NCBI GenBank assembly: GCA_037367405.1
Contig: JAZKJV010008882.1
Location: 1,984,001 to 2,048,000 of the forward strand
Direction: 5' to 3'
DNA length: 64,000 nucleotides
DNA from: Ottelia alismoides
Taxonomy: Eukaryota > Streptophyta > Magnoliopsida > Alismatales > Hydrocharitaceae
How positions within the stretch are numbered: position 1 is the first letter of the stretch; every line of letters starts with the position of its first letter. The position numbers and the translations under genes are program-made. Positions 1-12,448 of this stretch are shown here, piece after piece. The notes under the pieces were generated by a model. That model did no database searches, was not told the origin of the DNA, and worked only from the letters and a program-made list of their open reading frames with translations.

Positions 1-113
1 TGAGTGAATCTCATAAGATGAAGTTAGTGTGTCTTAGCTTGTGAATGAAGCCCTAAGGACAATACAACAAGAGTAGCTCTACGAGCTGTGCGTCTAGATC
101 CTAAATTGAGCAC
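1..113. other. Left flank of element A
   Basis: Unclassified sequence up to the left target duplication AGCAC (109-113), which recurs at 18534-18538. Joining this flank to the sequence after 18538 gives the pre-insertion site. No gene is visible here. Confidence 0.6.
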
Positions 114-3029
114 TGATTAATCCATGATTCACCATCTCAATATCTTGATATTAGAAAAATCCATAAGTAGAATATCAAATAAATGTATATAAAATCAATA
201 AATTAACAAAATGACTCTTGTAAATAAAACACACTAAATAACATATATTAGATTGTACAAAAATAAATTAACAATAAAAAGCCGTAAAATAAAGGAGTTT
301 TTTACCTGTAAATAGCTCAAAACTTCATGTACTTTTAATAATTTCATTTCAACTTCTTTTTGGATAATTCTTTCTCTAACTTGTCCATAAAAATGTATAC
401 AAAAATACAAAAATACAAAACAAATTTCACTTCAAATAAATGCCCCTAGATCCCAAAAAGAAAAAAAGCCATAAAATCCAACTTTTCAGCCAAATTCCCG
501 CTCCGTATGAAATCCAAATTCATCAAAATCACTTTTAAAGTTCAAGTTAGAAAATTATCCATCCAATGAAAGTGGTTTCATCAAAATCGGAGCTCGTTTG
601 CAAAATTTGAGTTTTGGGAACTAGATGTATATCGTATATTATGTAAATATTCAATCTTTCTTCATTATTTATATTATCTTTCTTAATTACTATAAAAAAT
701 CAAAAAAATCATTGTTGTGTTATATTTTGATTCTCTTATTTTATTGTATTTTTTATTGTTAATATCTATTATTTAAAAGACAAAAACTATAAATTAGAAA
801 AGCAAACCAAAAATGTACATGGTGTTTGTCTTCTTTTGTAATTTCTCCACTCTTTTTCTTCACTTTATTTTATTGAATTTTAGTACCTACTTTATTTATT
901 TATTATTTATTTTCTATTCTCTACAATAACTTTTCTTCCACCACCAACTTTCATTCAACTCCACCATTTTTTTAATAACCTCCACACCACTCCATATTCT
1001 TCATACAACCTCCCATTCAACTCCACCACCTATCTAACCTCCCTTTCTCTTCTCTTTATATTCATCTCTACATCCACATTTTTCGCATCCGCCATTCTCA
1101 TCGAAAAAGGAGAGAGCTTGGAAGGTTTTGTTGGTGACAGCGGCGAAGCGTCTTCTTCAAGCGACGGCCTCTTTCAGGGGAGATCCACGGAGCTCTGATC
1201 CGCGTCACGAGCTCCCCATCGAGCTCGCGTAGCTTCTCCGATTTTTATTTCACCAATCGGATCGAAGTAAAGGCAGGAGTCCAACATAGCTGCTTCACAA
1301 ATACGGCGAACTTCAAGTATGTATTTCCTCTCATATCCCTTGTTATTTTGTTTACCTCACATTTTGTTTCCGTGTTATTTTCACCATCACCATCATTTTA
1401 TATCACATCATACCATCACCATCTCCACCAACTTCATCTTCTTCATCATCCCTCTCTACCACTATTTTTTAATTTATTTCTTTTATTTTCTGTTCTGTTC
1501 AAAAAATTTTAAAAAATAATTAAAACAAAATAAAAAATTTCAGAAAAATAAATAACACGTAGGGCCCAACTACGATTTTCCCCCAACGCAGCGCGCCGCC
1601 CACCGTCGGCAGCCGCTCCCACATCAGCGGTCCACCGGCGGCAGCCGCGCCATCCGCTGTGCGCCTGCCCCGTCGCACCTCTTGCCGGCCCGAGAACGGC
1701 CACCCCGCACCGCCCATAGCACACCGCCAGCTCAGCCAGTGGCCGGACATCGCCCTATGCCAAGCCGCCGAGCTCCTCCAGCCAGCTCGTCACCCTCCGC
1801 CCGCGTGCAGATTACGCCGCCTCGCCGCATTACCCCTACCGTCGTGCCCTCACAGGTGGTGAAGAAGAAGGTCCACCTTATTACTTTTTTATTGTAAAAA
1901 TTACAATATTTCCTTGCATAGTTTTTTTTGTAATTTCAAAAGCGTCCTTGTGCATTTTTTTGTGTATTCAAAGTTTTATTTCAGTTTGCACGGATAATCC
2001 TCTGTGCATGTTTTAATTTGGACCTCATTATTGCATATTTTATTTCAATGAAAAATAGCATGATGTTGAGAAACAATTTGTCTACCATCTGAACATTTAT
2101 TTGTATTTTTGTGAGATGTTGTGGATTAATTAAAAATATTTAACTGAAATATTTCATATTTTACCCAATCAGTGATCTTAAATTCATATCTTACTCATGG
2201 TTGCTCCAAAAATTCTTTAAAAACCAGGAATGACATGTGCTTAAATTACTATCCAAATTTCACATCAATTGGAGTTATCTTGTGCCTTAAATAACTTATA
2301 GAGTGTCTTTAGCAAATGATTTTTTATTAAATCCACACATTTCATTTTTGCGAAATTCCAACTCTCCTAGATTGCATGTATACATTCCATTTTGAGATAA
2401 TTCACACTCTGGATAAATTGCTATTGTGAATTTACTAGAAATTAATTACTCACTATCACTCTATTTTCACTAAAAGATGTATAAAAAATTCATATTTTGT
2501 CAAAAAAAAATCCAAAAATGTTATTGTAGTATCCTTGCATCATGTTTTCATTCCAGTAAACTTTTCATGGTTTTTGCATTATGTTTGTGTGAAAATTTTT
2601 TAAAAACCCATAAAAGTGTGTATTTTTAATTATTGCATTTTAATTCCTAAAATTTCAAAAAAAAATGTTTTATGTTCCTCACTGGATTAGGATTTTAGGA
2701 AAAATACAATTTGGCTAAATTGGACTTATTTCCTATTAAAATTAAGTTGGCAAAGTTGTGTACTTTCTTAGTGTCATAATTCACTCGCATATTACATTTT
2801 GTACTCATTTTGCATAAATTATAAAAAAATCCATGTAGAAACCTAGACCTAAGTTTTGAATTAGCCCGACGTTGTTCCTTTGCCTCCCTGTGTTCGACCC
2901 CTGACTTGTCCAGGATATAAATTAAAATCGAGATACTCTTCACAGAGATCTTCTCTCGATTCTGATGGGTTCGCTAAGTACACATACTACAACGAACACA
3001 AATTATATATCGTATTTAGTGATTCATCG
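114..3029 (+). repeat. 5' LTR of element A
   Basis: It matches 15724-18533 along its length, with small indels. The first 21 bases form a degenerate hairpin, better preserved in the 3' copy. An AT-rich U3 is followed by a TATA-like site near 1056. A GC-rich block at about 1560-1850 stands out against the AT-rich surroundings, and an equivalent block at 17080-17350 shows it belongs to the LTR. Short ORFs in this block are not conserved between copies. The last bases are GATTCATCG against GATTCATCA in the other copy. Confidence 0.92.
1052..1064 (+). promoter_or_regulatory. TATA-like site in 5' LTR of element A
   Basis: CTTTATATTC lies after a pyrimidine/ACC-rich stretch and before a segment resembling a plant leader. 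The same motif is kept at the equivalent place in the 3' LTR (about 16563). It is a plausible core promoter for retrotransposon transcription; the start site is inferred only. Confidence 0.45.
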
Positions 3030-3031
3030 GA

Positions 3032-3049
3032 TGACACCGTTGCCGAGGA
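3032..3049 (+). other. Primer-binding site (tRNA-Asp), element A
   Basis: TGACACCGTTGCCGAGGA sits 2 bases after the LTR. It matches the complement of the 3' end of plant tRNA-Asp (TGGCGCCGTTGCCGGGGA) at 15 of 18 positions. All three differences are G to A, as expected from deamination of methylated cytosine on the other strand. tRNA-Asp priming is common in plant Athila/Tat-type gypsy elements. Confidence 0.85.
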
Positions 3050-4212
3050 GGCAAACGACTTAGGGATTAATTTGAAAAATTAGATTTCGATTTTCATTTA
3101 CTCAGGTAATCTGACTCCCGAGCCACTTGTAACTACCCCATTTTTTTCGTAATTATTTTTCTGCTCGATTATATATATATATATATATTGTTGTTGATCT
3201 CTTTAAAATAAATTTTATTTTCCTTGCGAGGGCTCGGTGGACTTGGAGTGCATCGGAGGTCGACGGACGTGACACGCGTCGACTGTTGAAGATCAAGGAA
3301 TTTTTAATTTATTTTTGAGATTTTTTTGTAATTATTGTGTTGTAATAATTTAAATAGTTCGCCCTTTACAACGACTCCTGTTTGAGAGCTCGCGCTTGTA
3401 TCTGGACTGGACTTTTGGACCATCTCGTGGTCGTGTGGTTGCTTGACGTAGAATAGGACTTCTACTCGCGGCTCTTAGAGCATATTTTTGTTATAATATT
3501 TTATTGCTTGTGCTCGTAATTTTTAGGAACACACATCACATTTAACGAGACACACTTAGACTATAGGGTTATTAGTCAAATTTAACTTGTTTATCACTCG
3601 CTAATATAACTGCCTGTCTAGGAACGATTTTCTCGTTTGCATCATATAGCATAAAATTTCAATTCTACCTTGCATCCCGTATGTAGAGCACGAGGATCAT
3701 TGTAAGTCTCCTGAACTGAGCATGCATCATTGATTTCATTATTTGCATCGTTTTTTCTCGACTCCCTCCCCCTTGGTTTTCGAAACTTAGGTTAAAAGGA
3801 GATCGGGACTAACAGTTAGGCGTGCTTTGTTTGGTGGACTAATCATGTGATAGCCCAAACTTAAAATTGGGACTGCTAATCAGAGTTGATAAAAAAACCG
3901 ACTAAAACTAACATTTATTTTGGGAGAGTAAAACCCTCATTGTATGCTTGGCTATTGTGATCGTTGAGAGGAGAGGACGCATCTCTATGATAGTGCCCAA
4001 AACCTACTTATTAAGCCTTGCGTAATTGAACTTATATCTTGATTTATAACCTAATTAAAATTGAAAAGATAGACTGTCGGACTTTTGCAACCATCACTGT
4101 GTTGAGTAGGTGAACACAGGGTTTGCTCTTATGTTTGTTTGTTTGTGTGTTATTCGGTGCACTTGCACGCTTTCTTCCTCAATCCGCTTCATTCTCCCAT
4201 CTTCCTTCCAAG
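3050..4212 (+). other. Untranslated leader of element A
   Basis: About 1.2 kb without a credible reading frame lies between the primer site and the putative gag start. It includes a short (TA)n tract at about 3172-3188. This position normally holds leader and packaging sequence in gypsy elements, but no specific signal can be identified. Confidence 0.5.
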
Positions 4213-4728
4213 ATGTCAGAATATTGGTCATCATATCCACGCCACTCTTCTTCGACCATATTTCGACCATTTCTACCTTCTTATTCCTCCTCATACCTAC
4301 ACCACGACCGCGAAATCAGGACTCCGACTGATTTCTCTACTTCTTCGTCCTTCTCTCCTTCCCCACATTCTTACACCCCTGACCCACCCACAACCACCCT
4401 GGATAGACTCACCATTTTATCATCCGCTTGCTGGAATTAAGGAACAAATCAAAGAGCAAGCCACTGCTGAGATGAATGATTGGCAGAATCAATTGACCCC
4501 ACATACCTCACCTTGAGTTAGGACTGGGCAGCCATTGACCTATACACATCCCAACTTATCATTAGTGTACAACAAGGTCGACCAAACAATGAATGGAGAG
4601 GCCTACACCATACGATCTTCCAGACGTGATTGACTTGAGTGATCAAGCCAACATTGACCAGCCTTCATATCACCGATTCAGAGAGCCGACACATACAGGG
4701 GATTAGATTCATGCGACCTATCTACAGA
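4213..4728 (+). pseudogene. gag N-terminal remnant of element A
   Basis: An ATG at 4213 opens a frame rich in Ser, Pro and His, ending at 4440. A second frame carries on to 4516 with a Gln/Glu/Lys-rich stretch, so at least one frameshift is present. The reading is cut at 4729-4733 (CCCCC), the target site of element B, and sequence resumes at 11906. Gag assignment is by position; no capsid motif is recognised. Confidence 0.45.
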
Positions 4729-4733
4729 CCCCC

Positions 4734-6229
4734 TGATGAATCTGTGATTCATCACTCTTAAAGTTGAAAATAGGGCCTTGTTCCCAAGTAATTAGGAGCA
4801 TATTTCCATAAAAATCGCATAATTAACATTCATGCATGCATTGATAACATTTGCATCTTAGCATTTGCATCTGCATTAAATGAGAAGTCCAATTCACTTG
4901 TAAAAGTTACTCATATGTATATATTTCACACTAACTATAAATTCCATAAATTCACTTTATACTGTATATGTTACTAACAAATAATACAAGAAAAATACCA
5001 AAATTGCTAACTTGAATAATTGCCCAATAAAACCGCAAACCAAGTTGGAGATCATGGACCTTAGGATGCACATATCTCTCTCATACAACCTCTGAACTAG
5101 GTCTACTCACTTTTAAATTAATACACATTCAGAGACCTCCAAAAAGAGATCAGTTTCATTTAAATCGGAGCTCGTATGCAAACTTGGGTTTTGGGACCCC
5201 ATTGTATACAGTATGTATGTATAATTGTACCCCTGAATTTTAGTACTTTATCTGACCTCATTTCTATTTTTGGTCACATGAAACTTGTAAATCTCATCGA
5301 GATCTGCAACTTTCATGTTTTGCGTTTTTCTAAATTCAGCCATCTTCTCCCTCTTATCTCACATTCTTTATCGACCAATCAGATTGTGCCCCATGGCGCC
5401 CTCTGGTTGTGCCATGCGGACCACTCCATTGGTTGCCACACACCTCGCCTCTGGGCCGTTAGATCACCTTCCCCTCCTTCAGACCTCATCCCTCCATATC
5501 GCATCATCTCTCAGTCGTCCGATCCATCCCCAGATCTCATCAAGACCGCACGTCAGCGCCTTACTCTCCGCTTTCCACGTGGCACGCTCATGGCCATTGG
5601 ATCATCGCCTTGACGATTAGATCTCACCTGCTCGCTCTCGCTCAATCACAACCCTTCGATCCCACGCCAGATCTGATCCCCATCGTTCCTCAGCGTTGTG
5701 CTTCCATGCTGACACATGGCTACATCACGACCCTCTGATCGCACCGCTCCGATCTAATCCTGACCGTATCTCGCACCCAACTCGTGGCCGTTGGATTAGT
5801 GATCCAACGGCTGAGAAGTCGTCTCCTACCTCCGGCCCTATCTCTTTCCCACGATCTCCACCTCGCAATGGCTCCACCCCCTTTCTATTTCTGGCGCCAC
5901 ACCATCCACCATCTCCACCCTCTATCACCTCCACGACGTAGCCCATGCCTCCCTCATCCTCGCCCACCTCCACGACCTTCATGAAACTCTCCCACGTCAC
6001 TCCACATGCTCCACGAACCTCGTCGTTTCATTACCTGGACCTCCACCGTACCCTTATAAATACTCCATCTCCGTCGAACGTTGACCCCATCCGCCCTTAC
6101 ACCAGATACCCTAGAGCTCTTCTCCTCCTATCTGTGACAGAGATAAGGCCTGAATCAGAGTGACAAGAGCGGTCCTTTTCTGGTGAGATCCACGACGAGC
6201 TTCATCGTGCAGCAGCTCCTCCATCGAGC
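4734..6229 (+). repeat. Truncated 5' LTR of element B
   Basis: Direct repeat of 8475-9938. It starts with TGATGAATC, a 3-base spacer and GATTCATCA. The shared text ends after CCATCGAGC; what follows at 6230 has no counterpart in the other LTR and reads into integrase. A TATA site lies at about 6053-6063. Confidence 0.9.
6053..6063 (+). promoter_or_regulatory. TATA box in 5' LTR of element B
   Basis: CTTATAAATAC lies after a GC-rich U3 segment and is conserved in the other LTR at about 9762-9772. The spacing from the LTR start (about 1.3 kb) gives a long U3. It is the probable core promoter of the family. Confidence 0.6.
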
Positions 6230-6238
6230 ACCGGGCAT

Positions 6239-6628
6239 ACGATAAGAGTTTAATATACAAGGACAAAGTAAAGCGTTGGTATGATAGATATATCAGATGA
6301 AAGACCTTTGTTCCCGGACAGAAGGTATGGTTGTTCAGTGCAAGGCTGAAGGTAGGTATGGTTGTTCAATGCAAGGCTGAAGGTTTTCCAAGGCAAGCTG
6401 AAATCCAAGTGGATGGGCCCATTCATAGTCCGTATTGTGCATGATAGTGGATGTGTTGAGATCTCAGATCTCACAGATGAAGCACATACATTCCTAGTCA
6501 ATGGACAACTGCTGAAGCACTTCATCGAACCCAATGAACAGTTAGTCCATGTTGAGGAGATTGTATTCATGCGCGAGACAGACTCAACAGATACACATAG
6601 AGCCGCGCATGAGACCTTGAAGCTGTGA
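6239..6628 (+). pseudogene. Integrase C-terminus (Ty3/gypsy, element B)
   Basis: The frame reads YKDKVKRWYDR, then an in-frame TGA, then a stretch matching the conserved post-core region of plant gypsy integrases: FVPGQKVWLF and, after a frame change, GKLKSKWMGPF and VNGQLLKHF. It ends at a TGA at 6626. A 31-bp tandem duplication (6325-6355 and 6356-6386) shifts the frame. Only the C-terminal end remains; the catalytic core is lost at the deletion junction near 6230. Confidence 0.85.
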
Positions 6629-6760
6629 GCTCTCGCCATCAACAACATCTAGAAAGATTCAGACCGCGATCCTTGTATGTACCCGCCATTCCTATATATT
6701 CTTTTCCTCCCTCCTGCGACTCTAATCACTCGCCCTAGCTTCATTTATTTCTATCTACGA

Positions 6761-7119
6761 CTATACTTAGGATGACCATATCCTAATTATAGGGGAGGGG
6801 GGAGTCATTTGAGTATGTACACTATTCACTGTACATCCTCCAATCTCATCGGTCCTCATACTCACTCTTGTCCTATACTTAGGCTAACCTGAGCCTAAGT
6901 ATAGGGGGGACCTATGTCCATCATGTATATACTCTTCCACTTTCCCTCTTGACCTCGTCCACCCCGTTTTTGATCTCCATCTACACTTAGGCTGCCAGAG
7001 CCTAAGTATAGGGGGCAGGATGACTTCTACACATTTTTGTTCTCTTACGCTTAGCACGAGCTATGTCTTCTTCCTCGCTTTTTTTGCGCTGAGGATATAA
7101 CACACGCTAAGTATAGGGG
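6761..7119 (+). repeat. Array of hairpins with G-run tails, element B
   Basis: Four stem-loops lie just after pol, each followed by a polypurine-like G-run. Examples: 6874-6903 has a perfect 12-bp stem (TATACTTAGGCT, 6-base loop); 6985-7007 has a 9-bp stem with a 5-base loop; 6761-6790 is less perfect. A fourth, longer one spans about 7047-7119 with stem CTTAGC/GCTAAG. Three of the four are followed by AGTATAGGGGG-type text and the other by a variant; all resemble the real polypurine tract before the 3' LTR. Element A has the same arrangement. Confidence 0.8.
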
Positions 7120-8458
7120 GTCATGTATATATTACATATATGCTTTACCCATAGCTCGTACTTTCACATATTTTTGTATATTCTATATAATAATTGCAGG
7201 TGGGGGTAAAAATGGACAATTTTTTTTGTAAAATACATGTATATTTGCAATATACTTGCATAAATAAAAAATATCATCAAAATCAAAGGCTTCTTATTTA
7301 CTCTTGTACATCATCTCTGCATTCAAGGAAAAAGAGTCTTGCATTTCTTTCATCTACATAGCATGTCATCTACATCTCATCGGCATATCTTGCACATGCA
7401 AAGTGAAAAGTTAGTGGGTTCTGAACCAAGTTCTGAGCAGATGTTGAGGAGGGACTTGATACCTTAATCCACATAATTTCAGAGGAACCTTATAGGAACT
7501 GGAGTTAAGATTTCTCATGTCAAGTGACATAATTCTTTGAGTCCGCAAGTCTATGTTCACATGTCATCTTGAATAGTCTAAGTAGAATATCCGTGCACAT
7601 GCATGATTATTTTAGATAGTGACCTAACTTGACAAGCACAATGCACGTAGCTCTTCATTGATGAGGTGGTGAGGAGGTAGAATCCTTTAGCTTGGAGTAG
7701 CGCACGGGTGGAAATAGCCGTCCTCCTCTAGGGAGGGTAGTGCATCTCAACCTATTATGGTGGTGTTGACGTCTAAGGACGGGATGCTGCGGGTTGCAAT
7801 AATACTACAAAAGAGGGATAGTCTATTGGCTCAAGACTAAAAACTCCTGATGTACATGTTGCGCCTTGTATATAGTTTAATAAAAAAAATGCAAGAAACT
7901 CAAAAAAAAGACAGGCCAAAAGAGAAAATGAAATACCTATCGAAGCATGTATATTAGTAAGAAGTCTGCAGCTGGATGGCTTGACTACACTGGTTAGGCA
8001 TCCTGGGATAGGTAGCTACACTGGCTACCTTCCATTCTTTTTCCACCCCCTCCTCTTGGGTTGGTCGCACTTGAACTTAGAAGGGAATACCCCGCTCCTC
8101 AAGGAAAGAGTTACTGGATCGGGGAATTAGAGTTTTCTTGTTAGAGGAGGCTGCTTCTTAGCCATTTCCGATATGGAGAGCTATTTTACACTTACACGGT
8201 ACTAGTAAGAATCATGATCATCAGAAATTTGCGTTTGAGAATTTGTTCTAACCTAACTGTTGAGGCGTCTTGACTAGAGGACTTGTGGAACTTGAAGTCT
8301 ATTAGGTCTTGAGTTCAGACCATAGTAAGGTTCCGCCACACAAGTAATCCAAAGGTCGAGTCATGCTCCATTTTCAATTTTGGTTCATGACCTTGGTATG
8401 GAACCCATAATCATTTCACTCTTGCATTTCATTTTAGTTGCTCGGGGTTGAGCAATGT
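7120..8458 (+). other. Non-coding region of element B before the polypurine tract
   Basis: No credible gene is present. The first 90 bases match the equivalent part of element A (14165-14250). Athila elements may carry an env-like ORF here; none survives. Confidence 0.5.
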
Positions 8459-8474
8459 TTAAGTACAGGGGGTA
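8459..8474 (+). other. Polypurine tract, element B
   Basis: TTAAGTACAGGGGGTA lies immediately before the 3' LTR start (TGGTGAATC, 8475). This position and composition fit plus-strand priming. It resembles the G-run tails of the upstream hairpins. Confidence 0.8.
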
Positions 8475-11400
8475 TGGTGAATCTGTGATTTATCACTCTT
8501 AAAGTTGAAGATAAAGCCTTGTTCCCAAGCAATTAGGAGCATATTTCTATAAAAGTCGCATAATTAACATTCATGCATGCGTTGATAACATTTGCATCTT
8601 AGCATTTGCATCTGCATTAAATGAGAAGCCCAATTCACTTGTAAAAATCACTCGTATGTATATATTTTATACTAACTATAAATTCCATAGATTCATTTTA
8701 TATTGCATATGTTACTAACAAATAATACAAGAAAAATACCAAAAATGGCTAACTTGAATAATTGCCCCATAAAACCCCAAACCAAGTTGGAGATTGTGGA
8801 CCTTAAAATGTACATATCTCTCTCATACAACCTCTGATCTTGGTATACATGCTTTTAAATTAATACGCATTCAGATACCTCAAAAATGAGATCAATTTCA
8901 TTTAAATCGGAGCTCGTATGCAAAACTTGGGTTTTGGGACCCCATTTTATACTTTACATATGTATAATTTTCGTTTTTAGTCAACATAAAACTTGTAGAT
9001 CTCATCGAGATCTACAACTTTCATTTTTTGAGTTTTTCCAAATTCGGCCATCATCTCCCTCTTATCTCACATTCTTTATTGACCAACCAGATCGCGCCAT
9101 GTGGTGCCCTCTGGTTGCACCACGCGACCCACTCCATTGGCCGTCACGCACCTCGCCTCTAGGCCGTTAGATCGCCTTCGCCTCCTTCAGATCTCGACCC
9201 TCTATACCGCATCATCTTTCAGCCGTCCGATCCTTCCCCAGATCTCACCAAGACCGCACGTCAGCGCCTTACTCTCCGCTCTCCACATGGCGCGCTCGTG
9301 GCCATTGGATTGTCGCCTTGATGATTAGATCTCACTCGCTCGCTCTTGCTCAATAACAATCATTCGATCCCATGCCAGATCTGATCACCACCGTTCTTCA
9401 GCACTGCACTTCCATGCTGACATGTGGCTACATCACTTCCCTCTGATCGCACCTCTCCTATCTAATCCTGACAGAACTCTCGCACCGAACTCATGGTCGT
9501 TGGATGACTAGATCCAACGACTGAGAAGTCGTCTCCTACCTCCGACCCTATCTCTTTCCCACGATCTCCACCTCACGACGGCTCCACCTCCTTTCTATTT
9601 CTGGCACCATTCCATCCACCATCTGCGCCTTCTATCACCTCCTTGACGTATCCCATGCCTCCCTCGTCCTCGCTGACCTCCACGACCTCCATTAAACTCA
9701 CCCACATCACTCTACACGCTCAACGAACCTCGTCATTCCATCACCTGACCTCCACCGTGCCCTTATAAATACTCCATCTCCGTCGAACGTCGACCCCATC
9801 CTCCCTCGCACGAGAGACCCTAGGGCTCTTCTCCTCCTATCTGTGACGGAGATAAGGCATGAATCTGAGTGACAACAACGGTCCTTCTCCAGCGAGATCC
9901 ACAGCGAGCTTCGCCATGCAACAGCTCCTCCATCGAGCTGCGCAAGCTCGGGCTCCTACCGACCCTCGAGTGACGACCGACAGTTCCACTTTGAGCCTCC
10001 ATTCCCAGGTAGCATCCTTCATTTGCTTCTCCGATCTCCACCTTCTTCTCCTCCGATCTTCTTCAAATTACTCTGCCTTCTCTGCTCGACATCACGATCC
10101 ATCGACCATGGCTCGAGCTTCGCACCAAAGCTTCCATCTTTAGGCACCCCTCTGTTCATCTCCATGATCTCTCGCAACACCTCTGACTATTGCTCCGCCG
10201 ATTACGGTGGAGGAACACGTCGGTGTTCACCCACTTCGCCCCACAGGCCTCGCATCACTCACTTCCTCCAAGCAAGCATAAGCACCATCTTTTTGGCATT
10301 CACTAACACTGCCGGAGCATCATTCTTCACTGACTGGACATCTCGCCGGAGATTCTTCGAGCTCTTTCGTCTCTGACATACCTGCCCCATCCGCCTCTTC
10401 CAGGAAGCCCGGCTTCTTGGCCAAGCTTCAACGAATCTCTTCATCCAATCAAGAGCTTCCGGGGTTCTTCACCGAGCACGGGAGAAGGCAGTTGAGCTCG
10501 CTGCCCTTCGCCGGAGCCCAGCCAAGAATGCTGCAGGAGGCGGCGGCGAGGAGGAGCATGATGCACAGTTTCCATCCGATCGTCTTGATCGGACGGTCTC
10601 CAACATTCGATGTCACCCTCTTCGGGAGATACAACCACCGTTGAATTGTTGGCGATCTGACGGACCTCAAGAGGACACGTCTCCCACTCCAGCCACCGTT
10701 GGATCCATGTTGATCTAACGATCCATTTACAGCCACATCATCAGCTCCGAGCCTCTTCCCTGATCCTTAGGCTCGGAGCATCCGACCCTCTCCCGAAGCA
10801 GTGCTAAAGCAACGTCCGAGCCTCCGGAGTCTCTCGAGCCTAGTACCTCACGTGTTTGTCACTTGCGGGCTGGGTAAATTTCATAGAGGTCCCTGCAAGT
10901 TTCAAGAATCTCAAATCAGTCCCTACAAGGAGCGCCACATGAGGAGCACGTGTTCCATTAGGCAATTTGCATCCATACTTCCCGCATTATAGGTAATTGC
11001 ACTTAAGTCCCTATCTGCACATTTTGTATTAAGAAATTTTATTTTCTATATTTGCATTTTGGCCCCTGTATTTGCACGCATATTTAGGTATCTATATTTA
11101 ATCATTCCTAAATTCCAAAAATTGCATGTTGTAGTTTAACTTGTCCTCTATCTTGTGTGACACTTGTCTTATTTTTGTGAGTCATCTGGAATTTAATGAT
11201 ATTAATTTAGTGAAATTTGTTAAATTATACATTGTATGCCTTTTATTTAATATTAAATTCTTTGTTGGTTCAAAAAGCATCATAAAATCACATTAGACAT
11301 AATGTGATTTGTCTAATTAATTTTTAATATTTCCAATTCACTTTGATTTTTAGGTTTATTAATTTTCCTGGATTACTCTTACTTAGATCTATCTAGGATA

Positions 11401-11900
11401 ATTTTTATATATGGAAATAATGTGTCTATTAAAATTAATTTTGTAAAAATCACCATGCATTCATCTTTAATTCAAAGTAAATTCATTTAGAATCGAAAAA
11501 TTACAAAAAATACAATATCTTAATTTCATTGCATTTCATATTCTGGCCAAGTTTCATAATTTTTGGACTTAGTCTGACCATCTTATAAATTTAACCTTAA
11601 ATTTTGGCTTGAAATTAAATCATCTCTCTTTTAAATTGCATAAAAATTATAAAAGACCAAAAATATTCTTCTGAAAATGAGACCTTCGAATTAACTGAAA
11701 ATTGACCTAAGGAGAAAGCAGCCTCCATGAGTTCGACCTTGGGCTTGCCCAAGTAAAATAAAAATATGTCGCTCGCATTTAATTGAATATTAATTGAAGT
11801 AGTTTTTGATAAGTTTCGATTTACCCGACTACAACGAACGATAACATTTAATTCGGTCATTAACCTAATTGAATTAGCTAGGGTAATTCGACGCTCGTCA
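8475..11900 (+). repeat. Full 3' LTR of element B (3.4 kb)
   Basis: It runs from TGGTGAATC to GCTCGTCA and is followed by the CCCCC duplication. The first 1.46 kb repeats 4734-6229. The part after 9938 has no second copy in this window. It includes a TATA site near 9762, a GC-rich leader-like zone (9880-10800) and an AT-rich end whose last 60 bases resemble the end of the element A LTR (CTACAACGAAC). No gene is seen inside. Confidence 0.88.
9762..9772 (+). promoter_or_regulatory. TATA box in 3' LTR of element B
   Basis: CTTATAAATAC is identical to the motif at 6053 in the truncated LTR. In a 3' LTR it could drive read-through into the flank, here the gag of element A. Confidence 0.55.
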
Positions 11901-12055
11901 CCCCCTATCTACTGACTCCACCTTATGAGGCTCCGACCAACATCTGCCATACAGAAGGGCCATACTCAACCCAATATTACACGCATGAGTCAAGGTGTGT
12001 TGAGTATAAGAGCCCGAGTTCTCAACAACATCCTCCAATTGCGCAGACTTCTCTC

Positions 12056-12448
12056 ATGAGATGTCATGAGAACTTATTGGAGGATGACATTTATAGATCG
12101 ATAAAAAGTTCAGGTAGGAATGTGGATCATGTATTTCGCGGAGTGAATCTTGAAAACCTAGAAGATATCGGATTGACCACATGTCATGTACAACTGGAGT
12201 CCCTTCTACCTACCTCTTCTACTAACCACTTTTCCTCCCAACTTGAGTATGTACATTCTCCTATTCCTCCTTCACCTATCAAAAAGACCAAAAAAATTGA
12301 AAAACTAGAAAATACCTTAAAAATTAAAAAAGGATGAGATCTAAAAAAATTGGATCCTGTAGTTAGGGAGGCACTAGATAGAAAGCTGATTTTTGAGATT
12401 CCCTTAATAGTGGTCATTGAACACTTTCCCGACCTTAAAGATTTGTGA
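12056..12448 (+). pseudogene. gag fragment, element A (right of nested B)
   Basis: The reading frame is open from ATG 12056 to a TGA at 12335, then continues in the same frame to a TGA at 12446. The last part, DPVVREALDRKLIFEIP, leads into the next frame. It is acidic/Lys-rich and lies directly before the protease region, where plant gypsy gag ends. At least one nonsense change and one frameshift break it. Assignment is by position. Confidence 0.5.

Larger units (their letters stand above)
4734..11900 (+). mobile_element. Element B: Athila-like gypsy element nested in A, internally deleted
   Basis: The 5-bp duplication CCCCC (4729-4733 and 11901-11905) flanks an element with LTR sequence at both ends (4734-6229 and 8475-11900). 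The left LTR stops at about 6229, matching position 9938 of the right LTR, and joins directly to the integrase C-terminus. A single deletion therefore removed the rest of the LTR, the primer site, gag and most of pol. The post-integrase region matches element A closely, so A and B are related families. LTR ends share the TGATGAATC hairpin with A. By eye the LTR copies differ at about 7% over 200 bp, mostly transitions, consistent with B being younger than A. Confidence 0.9.

Noticed and set aside
1509..1897. Overlapping 60-76 codon ORFs on both strands in a GC-rich block
   Set aside because: The block is part of the LTR of element A; reading frames are not conserved in the second copy at 17080-17350.
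5176..6163. ORFs of 80-145 codons in the LTR of element B
   Set aside because: Pro/Ser/His-rich translation of pyrimidine-rich U3/R sequence; the matching LTR at 8886-10376 breaks them at other places.
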